Positions 1-8,531 are shown, counted from the first letter of the stretch. The stretch is 64,000 nucleotides of DNA from Dehalococcoidia bacterium (GCA_030619685.1 JAUXAX010000007.1:8558-72557), one strand, 5' to 3'. The notes: generated by a model not told the origin, from the letters alone. Program-made: numbers and translations.

Positions 1-33
1 CTTGAGTTCGGTCAGGTCTTTGACCTGTACCAT
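1..33 (-). CDS. N-terminal fragment of an unidentified protein, cut by the window edge
   Basis: A minus-strand ATG at 31-33 is preceded by a strong Shine-Dalgarno (AGGAGG complement at about 43-48, spacing about 9). It opens a frame reading M-V-Q-V-K-D-L-T-E-L-K that leaves the window on the left. Only 11 residues are visible, so no function can be given. Confidence 0.55.
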   Translation of the reverse strand, partial: MVQVKDLTELK

Positions 34-376
34 GGGGTGTGTCCTCCTTTCCAGATTATTCTCTATTCCCTGGAAGGATACGCCTCCTTCTTTTTACACA
101 CAATATGTTACACTACCGATTTGCCGTAGGGGCTTGACAAACTTGACGAAAAGTGGTAAAAGTCCATAGTCCGTTGGTAGGCTCTGGCTTGCGGACTAAA
201 AGCGGCTGCCACGTTTAGAATCGGGACATCTTCAGTCCGTAAGTCCACCAGGTGCGTTGAACGTTAGCAGATACAACCACAGACGACTGAAGAGGTGATT
301 TGGCCTTGGTTTTGGTCTTGAGGGGCATTAACAGCAGACGGTGCAAGAGCTGCCAGCATTATGACGATGAGGAGGG

Positions 377-607
377 ATGATGGACTGTAGGGGCTTAATC
401 GTAGAACGCCTAACATTGCCAACAGCCAGGCAACTTGAGGCGCTGAAACTTGCATCGACCGGCTTGACCAACAAGGAGATAGCCAATGAGTGGGGCCTCT
501 CCGAGCAGACGATCAAGAACCACTTTGCTGCCTTGTATCTCAAACTTGGCGCGCATGACAGGGCCCACGCTGTCGCACTTGGCTTGAAGAAGAGATTGAT
601 AATATGA
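377..607 (+). CDS. Stand-alone LuxR/GerE-type helix-turn-helix protein
   Basis: This 76-residue protein is almost entirely a LuxR C-terminal DNA-binding domain: the pattern LTxRQLEALKLxxxGLTNKEIA, then LSEQTIKNHFAALYLKLGAHDRAHAV, is the four-helix GerE fold with the recognition helix around TIKNHF. It has no receiver or autoinducer domain, so it is a single-domain transcription factor or the surviving C-terminus of a larger regulator. An AGGAGG lies directly before ATGATG, so the second ATG (380) may be the real start. Its stop overlaps the start of a 44-codon ORF in an ATGA overlap, suggesting translational coupling. Confidence 0.8.
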   Translation: MMDCRGLIVERLTLPTARQLEALKLASTGLTNKEIANEWGLSEQTIKNHFAALYLKLGAHDRAHAVALGLKKRLII

Positions 608-738
608 CCAAGTGCAGGGCTGAGCGCACCTGGACCGACTTTTGCGAGCGGTGGTTTGACTCCAAGGCCGAGGCCGAAAGAGGCGAAGAGCTTAGAGTGC
701 TGGAGATGACTGGGGACATAAAGAACTTGCGCTATTAA
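604..738 (+). CDS. Small 44-aa hypothetical protein coupled to the LuxR-type HTH gene
   Basis: The ATG at 604 shares the sequence ATGA with the stop of the upstream HTH gene, a classic coupling overlap. The 44-residue product is charged and rich in Glu/Arg (it begins MTKCRAERTWTDFCERWF and ends GDIKNLRY). It has no membrane segment and no motif I recognise. The overlap is the main support for its being real. It could be a small partner of the regulator or a chance frame. Confidence 0.45.
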   Translation: MTKCRAERTWTDFCERWFDSKAEAERGEELRVLEMTGDIKNLRY

Positions 739-1300
739 CCAAGGTTTCAGTTGTCCCGCGAAGACAATCCTATTAGTGTTTCAATAGCTATTGACTTCTG
801 TTATAGCGTGCCTGATGGTTCAGGCGGTGGTTAGCGGAGTTTCAGGAGAGTAGACAGCTATACAGACCAACGCGTCGTTCTTCAGTTCCATCGGCCAAAG
901 CAAGGCCTCGACACTCGTGGACTGAGGGAACGTAGAACAAAGCGTATCGCGGATAATACGGGATCCACCGCATGAAGACGACATGGGCTTGATAATAGAA
1001 CACAAGAAAAGGATATCCACCCGTTTCCAAGAGACCATTATTGACATTGAAACTGTCGGTGAATTCCACGGGAAGTTTGCTGGGAACTACCCCAGCGACT
1101 CCAGGGAGTACGGCGACCTCAGGCAAATCATATTTGGATACATAATGATATTCGTCAAGGGTTGATACACGACAACGAAGCACTTGGTTTTGGTAGCGCC
1201 TAGCTACATCCCAGGACCCAGCGTTGGAGGTGGGTCGCATGGTGGAGGCCGTTGAATTCTCTAACGTTACACTCTTAGGCATAAGGTGCTTCATACCATT
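739..1300. other. Intergenic stretch with decayed coding sequence
   Basis: No intact gene is supported between the 44-aa ORF and the zinc dehydrogenase. Open frames here on both strands lack ribosome-binding sites and family-like sequence, apart from the exonuclease-like fragment at 983-1165. Confidence 0.5.
983..1165 (+). pseudogene. Possible N-terminal remnant of a DEDD-type 3'-5' exonuclease / RNase H-like protein
   Basis: The frame holds T-I-I-D-I-E-T-V-G-E-F, which looks like exonuclease motif I (DxE). It is followed by D-S-R-E-Y-x-D-L-R-x-I-I-F-G-Y-I, as expected for the second strand of predicted RNase H-like exonucleases. It stops after 60 residues, far short of a full domain, and has no good Shine-Dalgarno. 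I read it as a gene remnant. The match is by eye and short, so chance similarity is possible. Confidence 0.3.
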
Positions 1301-2296
1301 TCAAGGCTCCACCAGGATCTTTCCCCCCTCACCCCTCAAGGCTTTTTCGAATGCCTCGTTGATTTCATCTAAGGGCATTTTATGCGTTACCAGAGGAGCC
1401 ACATCGATCCTCCGATCCTTTATGAGGTTAAGTGCAGAGGCATATTCACCCGGCGAAAAACACTGGGAGCCCTTAATCGTAAGCCCTTTCAATACAATGC
1501 TATTGAATATCACTTCAACGGGATCGAAGCATATCGCTTCAACTACGACCGTTCCAGCCTTCCTCACCAGAGCTATCGACTGCTGTGAGGTGGGAACACT
1601 TCCCGCGCATTCGAATACGATGTCTGGGCCCACACCATGTGTGAGTTCCAGGATTCTGTCAACGGGATTGGTCAGGTTCGCATCTATGACCTCGTCCACG
1701 GCATCCCTGGCCAGCTCGATCCTGGATTTGCTGATCTCGGAAGCGTAAACTGCTTTGGCACCGGAGGCTTTTGCAACTCGTGCCATAAGCTGCCCGATGG
1801 GGCCCAGCCCCAGCACGGCAACAACATCCCCTTCCTGCAACCCGGACAATTTGACGGCATGCAAAGCACACGTTGTCGGCTCAACTAATGCTCCCTGCTC
1901 ATAGCTCATGTCTTCAGGGAGCTTGTGCAGGTTATAATGCTTAGCCTTGGCGTAGGTGGCAAACCTACCTTTGGATCTTATCAACTCAACGTAGAATTGC
2001 TCGCAGAGTCCCAAATCGCCCTGACGGCACCAAAAACACTTGCCGCATGAGGTGTTGGGCTCAAATGCGACTCGGTCCCCTATTCCCCATCCCTTCACAT
2101 CTGACCCTATTTCAACAATATCGCCCGAGAGCTCATGACCAGCCCCTACACCGGCGCCTTCCTTGAAAATATGCAAGTCACCACCGCATATTCCGCAATA
2201 CTTTACTTTTATCAAGACCTCATCTTTATCTGTAACGGGGTCTGGCACCTCTGCAATTGCGAATTTTCTTTTGTCCTCTAACACAGCTTCCTTCAT
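1301..2296 (-). CDS. Zinc-dependent medium-chain alcohol/polyol dehydrogenase
   Basis: A 331-aa MDR-superfamily NAD(P)-dependent dehydrogenase of the sorbitol/threonine dehydrogenase type. Catalytic zinc ligands are visible at Cys34 and His54-Glu55 (GHE motif). The four structural-zinc cysteines are Cys84, 87, 90 and 98. The Rossmann motif GLGPIG lies near residue 163. Length is normal for the family. A GGAGG precedes ATG 2294-2296. It lies next to a broken thiamine-diphosphate enzyme on the same strand and an SDR on the other strand, so it probably oxidises a sugar, polyol or sugar acid. The exact substrate cannot be read from sequence. Confidence 0.9.
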   Translation of the reverse strand: MKEAVLEDKRKFAIAEVPDPVTDKDEVLIKVKYCGICGGDLHIFKEGAGVGAGHELSGDIVEIGSDVKGWGIGDRVAFEPNTSCGKCFWCRQGDLGLCEQFYVELIRSKGRFATYAKAKHYNLHKLPEDMSYEQGALVEPTTCALHAVKLSGLQEGDVVAVLGLGPIGQLMARVAKASGAKAVYASEISKSRIELARDAVDEVIDANLTNPVDRILELTHGVGPDIVFECAGSVPTSQQSIALVRKAGTVVVEAICFDPVEVIFNSIVLKGLTIKGSQCFSPGEYASALNLIKDRRIDVAPLVTHKMPLDEINEAFEKALRGEGGKILVEP

Positions 2297-2435
2297 CTCG
2301 TTCCCTCCTCAATTATCACTGACGAAGCCTCAATACACGTACCAAGACCTCTCGTCCTCCATACTGCCGTTCACGCTGAAAGCCGGAAAGCAACGTTTTC
2401 CAGCGGTCAACATATGCAGCGGGTGAAATGCTCCT

Positions 2436-2609
2436 TCATGACGTGGCTAGAGCCACGGCCTGTTCATGTCTCATGTCTACAAGCTCAATACCCTCGTCAA
2501 CACATGTATCATATATCTCGCTGAGCTCGCCGCTGAGGGTGAAAATGGACCTTACGCCCTCATTCTTTAGGGCCCTACCGACAAGTGTACTCCCTCTTAC
2601 TGTTGCCAT
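2436..2609 (-). pseudogene. N-terminal fragment of a thiamine-diphosphate-dependent enzyme (acetolactate synthase/decarboxylase family)
   Basis: The minus strand has an AGGAGG, an ATG at 2607-2609 and 57 residues that match the start of TPP-enzyme N-terminal domains: G-x-x-L-V-G-R-A-L-K-N-E-G-V-x-x-I-F-T-L-S-G, then I-E-L-V-D-M-R-H-E-Q-A-V-A-L-A. The catalytic Glu region (RHEQAA) is present, but a TGA follows directly and the remaining roughly 480 residues are missing. It sits just upstream of the zinc dehydrogenase on the same strand, so an ancestral operon may have been deleted internally. Expression of a 57-aa peptide is possible but would not be a working enzyme. Confidence 0.7.
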
Positions 2610-2906
2610 CTCTACCTCCTACATTTGGAATCGTATTGCTCCGCTGATCCTCAGTTACCGACAGGCATAATTAGAGTCACGGGGATGAAACTAGATGCCG
2701 CTGGTCATGTACTATTCCACGAAGGTACATCAGGATGCGATTCTAGCCTATTCGCAGACAATTTTCAAATGTATAAATGCTGGTTCCCCTAGTCTCCTTG
2801 ACGAGCAGAATGTGGAGCCTTATAATCGCGGTGCACACGTCGGAAGACGCTCAGCCCTACTCATGAGAATCTGACGTGCCTAACTTTGGATTGAAGGAGG
2901 CAGCGG

Positions 2907-3668
2907 ATGACAATTCCCAACCTTTCCTTGGAGGGCAAGATAGCCATCGTCACCGGGGGGAGCAGGGGTATCGGTAGGGCGATCGCACTGGGATTCGCTC
3001 AGGGGGGTGCGGATGTGGTGATCGTCAGCCGGACCATCGCTGATCTTGAGAAAGTGGCCAAGGAGATTGAGGCCCTAGGCCAGCGTGTCCTGGCGGTTGA
3101 AACCAATATCGCCGTAAAAAGTGAAGTAGACAATATGGTGTCAAAAACGCTTGAGAAGTTTCACACCATCGATATTCTGGTCAACAATGCGGCGACCAAT
3201 ATTATGTGCCCCCTTACCGAGCTTCGAGAGGACGGCTGGGATAAGGTGATGAATGTCTGCCTCAAGGGATATTACCTATGTAGCCAAGCAGTAGCAAAAA
3301 TAATGATGGAAAAGGAAAGCGGAAGCATAATCAATATTGCGTCGACTGGAGCCGCGAAAGCCGCCCCAGGCCTAGGGGCCTACAGCATATCAAAGGCCGG
3401 AGTGGTCATGCTCACCCAAGTCCTTGCTGTCGAGCTTGCTCGTTATAACATTCGTGTCAATGCTATAGGACCGTATCTGGTAAAGACAGCTTTCAGCAAG
3501 CCAATGTGGAGCAATCCGGATATGCTCAAAGCTATTGAGGCCAGCATCCCGCTAGGTCACATCGCTGAGCCTGAGGACATCATGTCGCTAGCCTTGTTTC
3601 TCGCCTCCAACGCTTCAAGCTGTATCACAGGGCAGACCATATATATCGATGGCGGCATCCTGGCCTGA
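2907..3668 (+). CDS. Short-chain dehydrogenase/reductase (SDR, FabG/gluconate dehydrogenase-like)
   Basis: A classical 253-aa SDR. It shows the NAD(P)-binding TGGSRGIG motif at about residues 16-23, the NNAA motif at 93-96, and catalytic Ser146, Tyr159 and Lys163 (YSISK). The C-terminus (GQTIYIDGG) is typical. GGAGG stands about 6 nt before ATG 2907. Basic Arg42 after the second strand hints at NADP(H) preference. The family covers 3-oxoacyl-ACP reductases, gluconate and sugar dehydrogenases. Given the neighbouring polyol dehydrogenase and sugar-type genes, a role in sugar acid metabolism is more likely than fatty acid synthesis, but this is inference. Confidence 0.9.
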   Translation: MTIPNLSLEGKIAIVTGGSRGIGRAIALGFAQGGADVVIVSRTIADLEKVAKEIEALGQRVLAVETNIAVKSEVDNMVSKTLEKFHTIDILVNNAATNIMCPLTELREDGWDKVMNVCLKGYYLCSQAVAKIMMEKESGSIINIASTGAAKAAPGLGAYSISKAGVVMLTQVLAVELARYNIRVNAIGPYLVKTAFSKPMWSNPDMLKAIEASIPLGHIAEPEDIMSLALFLASNASSCITGQTIYIDGGILA

Positions 3669-3673
3669 AGCTA

Positions 3674-3706
3674 GAGGCCACTCGTGCAAACGAGCGGTCC
3701 TTTTTC
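3674..3706 (+). terminator. Rho-independent terminator after the SDR gene
   Basis: Just after the SDR stop, CC-A-CTCGT and ACGAG-C-GG form a stem with a GCAA tetraloop and are followed by TCCTTTTTC. Stem plus T-run fit an intrinsic terminator for the plus-strand gene. Confidence 0.7.
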
Positions 3707-3755
3707 ATTCCAGGACTTCACGTAGCACTTGGGGCACGGTATGAAAAACGAATGA

Positions 3756-4487
3756 CTATATAATACTACTTCCAATAGAGAGCATGCCTGCCACCATTAC
3801 GATGAAGATTGCTATTTTTTTAAATAAAGATGCACTCAATCGATTCAGTGCTTTACTGCCAAGGTAGAACCCTATTATTAAAGCAGGAGTGTAAATAAAG
3901 GCAGCTACTATTGATTTGCTTGTTGTAATTCCAATGAGGATCAGTATTGGAAGTGTCACGCAATTAAGAAAAAGGAAGTAGGCTACGAGATTGGCTCTAA
4001 ATGATTCTTTTGACCATCCTTGACTAAGAGCAAAAAGCACCACTGGAGGTCCACTTAAGCTGGTACTGATTTGCAATGTCCCGCTGGCGAAACCTGCAAT
4101 ACTACCACCAAAGCCTTTCTTCTTAATGTGGTGTTCACGACCAAAGGCCAAGGGGATTACGAAGATAAGTACAAGCACTCCTACCAATAGTTGCAGGAAG
4201 GGTACCGTGATTTGCAACAGAATATAGGCCCCTAGTGGTAAGCCTAATATACCACCGACAGCAAATGGCACTATTCTCTTAAGTTCTAGATAAGACCTAG
4301 ACTGCCACACTATGAATACGCTTAAGAACATGCTTAGAAGTAGATTAATGAATATCACTGACTTCGTATGCATTAGAAGAAGCAGCAAAGGTGTTGCAAT
4401 AAGGGCGAAGCCAAAACCAGTGAGGCTCATAGTGAATGATGCAAATATGACAATTAAAAAACCGATACCAATCTCTGGAATAGTCAA
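3756..4487 (-). CDS. TauE/SafE-family membrane transporter (sulfite/organosulfonate exporter type)
   Basis: A 243-aa hydrophobic protein with about eight predicted membrane segments. It starts with the family-typical GFLIVIFASFTMSLTGFGFA and has the second half-repeat signature around GSIAGFASGTLQISTSLSGPP near residues 128-147. TauE/SafE proteins export sulfite, sulfoacetate or similar anions. A sulfatase-fold gene lies 2.4 kb away on the same strand, so export of an inorganic or organic sulfur anion is conceivable. Base composition is more AT-rich than that of its neighbours, a possible sign of transfer. Confidence 0.85.
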   Translation of the reverse strand: MTIPEIGIGFLIVIFASFTMSLTGFGFALIATPLLLLLMHTKSVIFINLLLSMFLSVFIVWQSRSYLELKRIVPFAVGGILGLPLGAYILLQITVPFLQLLVGVLVLIFVIPLAFGREHHIKKKGFGGSIAGFASGTLQISTSLSGPPVVLFALSQGWSKESFRANLVAYFLFLNCVTLPILILIGITTSKSIVAAFIYTPALIIGFYLGSKALNRLSASLFKKIAIFIVMVAGMLSIGSSII

Positions 4488-4825
4488 ATACAGGTCCTGA
4501 ACAAGTTATTTTGAGACTTCACACATTATATGCTTCTGAAGTGATTTGAACAGACATGAATCGTATTAATGTCCCTTTTTCTTGCCCGTGCCTCCACAGC
4601 CACCAGATTCAAATGAAAAAGGTCCACCCCGGTTCACTTGCCGCCGTAGCTTAGGCAGCTCGCAGTTCTCAAGCCGTCTAGCGCCCCTTTTTCTGCCTCC
4701 GTGACAACGCGCTGCCTGAGTGCTAGACCTGTCGGGAACACGGAGTATTTCAAAGCGTCGCGGGGAAAGAAGTTGCCTTGGGCAGTAGCTCAACGAAGGA
4801 AAGCCAGCGTAGCTCTTCTCTGGTA
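4488..4825. other. Intergenic region, no gene recognised
   Basis: The 338 bases between the TauE gene and the transporter contain one arginine-rich open frame on the minus strand (4566-4793) with no ribosome-binding site and no family-like pattern. I see nothing functional that I can support. Confidence 0.4.
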
Positions 4826-6763
4826 CTAGTCCTCTCTCTTCGCCGCACGCGACTCCTGAATCTTTGCGCTTATCTCCTCAACTTTTTCTTTACCCAGAGG
4901 ATACATCCTCAGGAAAACCAGTAATATGGCTACGTAAAGGGCTGTGAAACCAACCATGCCGACTCTGATTCCCATGTCCATGAACTCCGGCTTGGGTTGC
5001 CCTGCAACATAGCCGATAAGCGTGCCCAGAACAATAGAGCTGCTCACTCCTATGATCACAAATGACAGCTTCTCACCAGCCTTAACTGCTCCATAGTAAG
5101 CGCCTTCTCTCCTGGCACCAGTTTCGACCTCATCTGCGTCCGGCAAATCCGCCGTCATGACTCCACGAGACAGCAGCACCCCTGAGACAGCAGCTCCAAC
5201 ACAGAATGCCCATATGGCTCCTTGCCAGGTGGCCTGGATGAACAGAACCGGTATGAAGGCCACGGCAACGGCTATCGATGCAACCGCCAGCGTGAACTTG
5301 GGCCCACGGCGCATGTACACCTTTCTCCAGATCAGGAAGAAGCTGAAAATGCCGAGCATTGTGGGAGCAAATAGCAAAGGAAGCTCATTCAGCCCCAACC
5401 CGAGACAATGCGTGGCGAAAAAGGGAAGCATCGCCGTAAGCCAGCCAAACATACACCATGTCATCAAGTTCACTACCATGAAAGTGAGAAATGTCTTATT
5501 CATAAAGGTCGTTTTGAGAGATCTGGCAACCGACCAGGATTTATCCAACACAAATCCCTTCGGTTCGTGGACTCCTAATAGCGAGAGTAAGAACGAAACC
5601 GAGAACACGATTCCTACAATCAAGCCGGCCCATGTCCACCCGCTAAACGACCCCTTTTCATGCTCAGAAGCTACCTCGATGCCCAGTTGCCCGCTGGCCT
5701 CATTTGGAGGAGTGGCACTATCGGTGACCATAACAGTGAATTTATATTCCGCCTCGTCGGTTGGCTCCCCTGATATAGTGCCCGTTTCACCATCTATCTC
5801 CGTCCCGTAGGGCAAACACTGATCTTCCTTTTCTACAAACGTCCACGTGTACGGAGGCTCTCCCCCTAACGCTTCTAACACTGCTTCATATTCCTCACCT
5901 TCCCGCCCCTCGCTCAGGCTCCTGGTAGCAATACTAAGCGGTGCCCCCTCCTCCCTTATAAAGACATTGACCTCCTGGCTGCTCGTACCCGATTTGGCGT
6001 CGGCAACCTCTACCATAAAGGTGTAATCACCCGCAAACGCAGGTGTCCCCGATAGGGTGCCGCTGCTATCCAGCTTCAAATTGCCGGGCAGCATACTCCC
6101 GTCCTCCAACGACCATGTATAGGGCTCTGACTCACCTACTGCACGCAATTCCTCAGTATATGGCACACCCACCATACCATCAGACAGCTCCACAGTAGTA
6201 ATCCCGAGCGGGGTTGCAGAAAAAAAGACCACCATGATGGGGAATATCATAATGGCAACGGCACCGCCTACTACCGCAAAGAGCTGATTCCAAATAGTAA
6301 CATCAGTCCTGTCCTTCACGCTTTGCCACATCTGAGGTAACAGCGCGTACCAGGGAATTGCAACCATGCTGTACGCCCACGACCAGCAAAACAGAATGCC
6401 GGTGGCAAAGAGAAATATCCCCATATCCCTCGGCTCTTCAAGAGGTATACCCCCAACAGGAGGTGACCAGATAAGAACAAAGAATACGAGCGTAAGTGGG
6501 ACTCCCACTAAGATCCACGGCCTCCTCCGCCCGATCCTGGTATGAGTCTTATCGGATAAAACCCCGATTATCGGGTCGTTTATCGCATTCCACAATCCAA
6601 AGGAGATAGCGAAGGCCAACCCGGCCAGCCATGTGTCAAGACGGACCACCTCTACGAGGAAAAATATTGAAAATGCAGCGACTAATTGATAGAAACCTGT
6701 ATAGCCCAGACCGCCAAATGCATAGGCTAGTTTTTGGGATCTCCCCGTTAAAGGCAAATGCAT
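4826..6763 (-). CDS. GPH-family (MelB-like) sugar/glycoside transporter with two inserted Ig-like (He_PIG) domains
   Basis: An approximately 645-aa MFS protein. Residue numbers here count from the GTG two codons upstream. TM1-TM5 lie at about residues 18-186 (including the GPH-typical NAINDPIIGVLSD after TM2 and TRIGRRRPWILVG). The remaining helices start at about residue 378. Between TM5 and TM6, residues 187-372 form two tandem domains with the He_PIG pattern: PYTWS, LKLDSSGTLSGTP, YTFMVEVAD, then PYTWTF, GTISGEPTDEAEYKFTVMVTD. In standard MFS topology loop 5-6 faces outward, so the Ig-like domains should be extracellular. Ordinary GPH transporters have about 450 aa. ATG 6763 is preferred over GTG 6769 because of its AAGG spacing. 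It follows the sulfatase-fold gene on the same strand, so it may import the product of that enzyme. Confidence 0.85.
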   Translation of the reverse strand: MHLPLTGRSQKLAYAFGGLGYTGFYQLVAAFSIFFLVEVVRLDTWLAGLAFAISFGLWNAINDPIIGVLSDKTHTRIGRRRPWILVGVPLTLVFFVLIWSPPVGGIPLEEPRDMGIFLFATGILFCWSWAYSMVAIPWYALLPQMWQSVKDRTDVTIWNQLFAVVGGAVAIMIFPIMVVFFSATPLGITTVELSDGMVGVPYTEELRAVGESEPYTWSLEDGSMLPGNLKLDSSGTLSGTPAFAGDYTFMVEVADAKSGTSSQEVNVFIREEGAPLSIATRSLSEGREGEEYEAVLEALGGEPPYTWTFVEKEDQCLPYGTEIDGETGTISGEPTDEAEYKFTVMVTDSATPPNEASGQLGIEVASEHEKGSFSGWTWAGLIVGIVFSVSFLLSLLGVHEPKGFVLDKSWSVARSLKTTFMNKTFLTFMVVNLMTWCMFGWLTAMLPFFATHCLGLGLNELPLLFAPTMLGIFSFFLIWRKVYMRRGPKFTLAVASIAVAVAFIPVLFIQATWQGAIWAFCVGAAVSGVLLSRGVMTADLPDADEVETGARREGAYYGAVKAGEKLSFVIIGVSSSIVLGTLIGYVAGQPKPEFMDMGIRVGMVGFTALYVAILLVFLRMYPLGKEKVEEISAKIQESRAAKRED

Positions 6764-6878
6764 CTTCACCCTTCTTTCAGTAGATAAAGAACCCTCGCCC
6801 TTGTAGGACCTACCTTCTTATCTTGCATTTCCCGTTCTGCATCGGTTCCTACAGACCTCGACCTCGTCTGCTACAGCC

Positions 6879-8363
6879 TTACAGCACGCGGTAGGCCAAC
6901 TCCTGCACTATCTCATCCCAGTGGGGCAAAATCGGTCCCCCGTCGGCATCGGCGAGTATCAGATCGAATAGGCGCTTCACAATCCTGGGCTTGTCCGAGG
7001 CAAGATTCTCGCGCTGCTCAGGGTCATTCCTCATGTCAAAGAGCTGTGGGTTTGCGCCGGTGTTGTGGTCGATAAGTATGTACTCACCATCATCACACCA
7101 CACGTGCAAGAGGAAACCGCAGGTAGCATAATCTCGAACTTTGTCTTTCTTACCATCCAGTATTGTCATTAGGTCCTTGCCGTCCAGCTCATAGGGATGC
7201 TTTACACCGAGGAAGTTGAGTACAGTTGCACATATGTCGTGGTGCTGAACTAGCGACCCGTTCCTCTGCCCCTCTCCCACACCTTCGGGATGCCGGATCA
7301 TGAGCACTGAGTCGATCAACTCCCAAAACGGTATTAGCTTGCCGGCGAAACCGTGCTCTCCAAGCATGTGGCCGTGGTCGGAAGTCACAATAATCAGGGT
7401 GTCGTCAAGAAGGCCCAGACCTCGTACTTTATCCATGAACTTGCCGAACCAGGTGTCCACCATAGTGACTTCTCCAGCGTACAGAGCACGCATATGTTTC
7501 AGTTCCTTCTCTGTCATTTGATCGGTATGACCGTAGTGGGGATGGATCATCTCTAAGCCCTTGTAGCCTGGGTCGTAGAGGTCAACGTAGTGCTGAGGTG
7601 GGTCCCAGGGCTCATGAGGGTCCCAGGCGTCGACACAAAGGAAGAACGAATCGTCCGCCTCGCGGTTATCCTCCAGATATTCGATGGCAGCACGGAAGAC
7701 TTGGGGGGCAAAGAAGTCCTCTTCGCATTTCCACTTAGCTGTGACCGCCAGATGACCGAGGAGCTCCCTTTCCTCCCAACTACCCTTCAACCAGGGCGGT
7801 ATGAAACGGTCTATATCCCATTTCCTGGCCAGAACGGGTGAGCCGTAGTGGTCGCCGCATTGCCCGCGAATGAAATCCCAGTGGGAGAACCCCCTGTTGT
7901 AGTTCATAGACGGACCAAAGTATGGCGAGCAATCGGTTATCAAAGCGGTGCGGTAGGCCACACCTGTTCCACCGGTGCCGTCCCGCAGCTCCCTTCGCCT
8001 GTGCTGCTCAGTTGCCACTCCGACCCCCCGGATCATTTCGGGGAGAGTTACCAGGTCCCAGGGGATGGGGGCCCATCCAGGCAATGCACCGAGGGGTATC
8101 GCCAGGAAAGTCGCCCCTGCCTGTATGGCATCCTGTTTTGAAGGAAAGAACTCTTTGGTGAAGGGGAAGACACGCATGCCTGTGAACATTGCTCGCCGCA
8201 CCTGCAAGGTGGGAAGGGCCTCGGCCACACAACGGTCGAATACTATGCTTTCCTTAGCAAACGCATCCAGGTTCGGTGTCTTTATCCATTTATTCCCGTA
8301 GCAGCCGACGTGATCGCGACGCAGTGTGTCGATCATCACAATGATGACATTCTTTGCATCCAT
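6879..8363 (-). CDS. Sulfatase-family (alkaline phosphatase superfamily) hydrolase lacking the formylglycine Cys/Ser
   Basis: A 494-aa protein with the sulfatase fold: N-terminal metal motif VIIVMIDTLRRDHVGCYG (Asp12), RDHVGCYG, and a C-terminal TSDHGHMLGEHG metal site. The usual nucleophile motif C/S-x-P-x-R reads T52-L-Q-V-R56, so the residue converted to formylglycine is a Thr. Maturation as a classical sulfatase is therefore doubtful. A Thr nucleophile occurs in related phosphodiesterases of the superfamily. No signal peptide is visible, so it is cytoplasmic. AAGGAGG precedes the ATG. It is followed on the same strand by the Ig-domain transporter. Confidence 0.85.
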   Translation of the reverse strand: MDAKNVIIVMIDTLRRDHVGCYGNKWIKTPNLDAFAKESIVFDRCVAEALPTLQVRRAMFTGMRVFPFTKEFFPSKQDAIQAGATFLAIPLGALPGWAPIPWDLVTLPEMIRGVGVATEQHRRRELRDGTGGTGVAYRTALITDCSPYFGPSMNYNRGFSHWDFIRGQCGDHYGSPVLARKWDIDRFIPPWLKGSWEERELLGHLAVTAKWKCEEDFFAPQVFRAAIEYLEDNREADDSFFLCVDAWDPHEPWDPPQHYVDLYDPGYKGLEMIHPHYGHTDQMTEKELKHMRALYAGEVTMVDTWFGKFMDKVRGLGLLDDTLIIVTSDHGHMLGEHGFAGKLIPFWELIDSVLMIRHPEGVGEGQRNGSLVQHHDICATVLNFLGVKHPYELDGKDLMTILDGKKDKVRDYATCGFLLHVWCDDGEYILIDHNTGANPQLFDMRNDPEQRENLASDKPRIVKRLFDLILADADGGPILPHWDEIVQELAYRVL

Positions 8364-8387
8364 TGAACCTCCTTCCAGAGTACTGTC

Positions 8388-8531
8388 TTAGAATACTTGA
8401 ATGACCACGGCAGAGAAGCCAGTCACAAAGAGAAGGACATACAGCACAATTGCCGTCTGTTTGCGCTCGATTCTATCAAGTCTCTATTCAATACTGCTCA
8501 ATCTGGAGTCTAGAGATGATAGACTGAACAG
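8388..8531 (-). pseudogene. Small single-pass membrane protein ORF interrupted by an in-frame TAG
   Basis: On the minus strand one frame reads a coiled-coil-like stretch ending L-S-S-I-E, then TAG (8484-8486), then R-L-D-R-I-E-R-K-Q-T followed by the hydrophobic helix AIVLYVLLFVTGFSAVVIQVF and TAA (8388-8390). The two halves fit one small coiled-coil plus TM protein split by an amber codon. No good start codon lies after the TAG, so it is probably a pseudogene. It sits just upstream of the sulfatase-fold gene. Confidence 0.35.

Noticed and set aside
264..455. Minus-strand ORF with a signal-peptide-like stretch (LLIVIMLAALAPSAVNA)
   Set aside because: It overlaps the supported LuxR-type gene, lacks a ribosome-binding site at a suitable ATG and ends in repeat-like sequence.
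842..1294. 150-aa minus-strand ORF upstream of the zinc dehydrogenase
   Set aside because: No start signal or domain, and it lies opposite the exonuclease-like remnant; probably a chance frame.
4826..6769. Assembly or frameshift artefact joining a transporter and a secreted Ig protein
   Set aside because: The frame is open through both junctions, and the insert sits precisely in an external loop between two TM helices.
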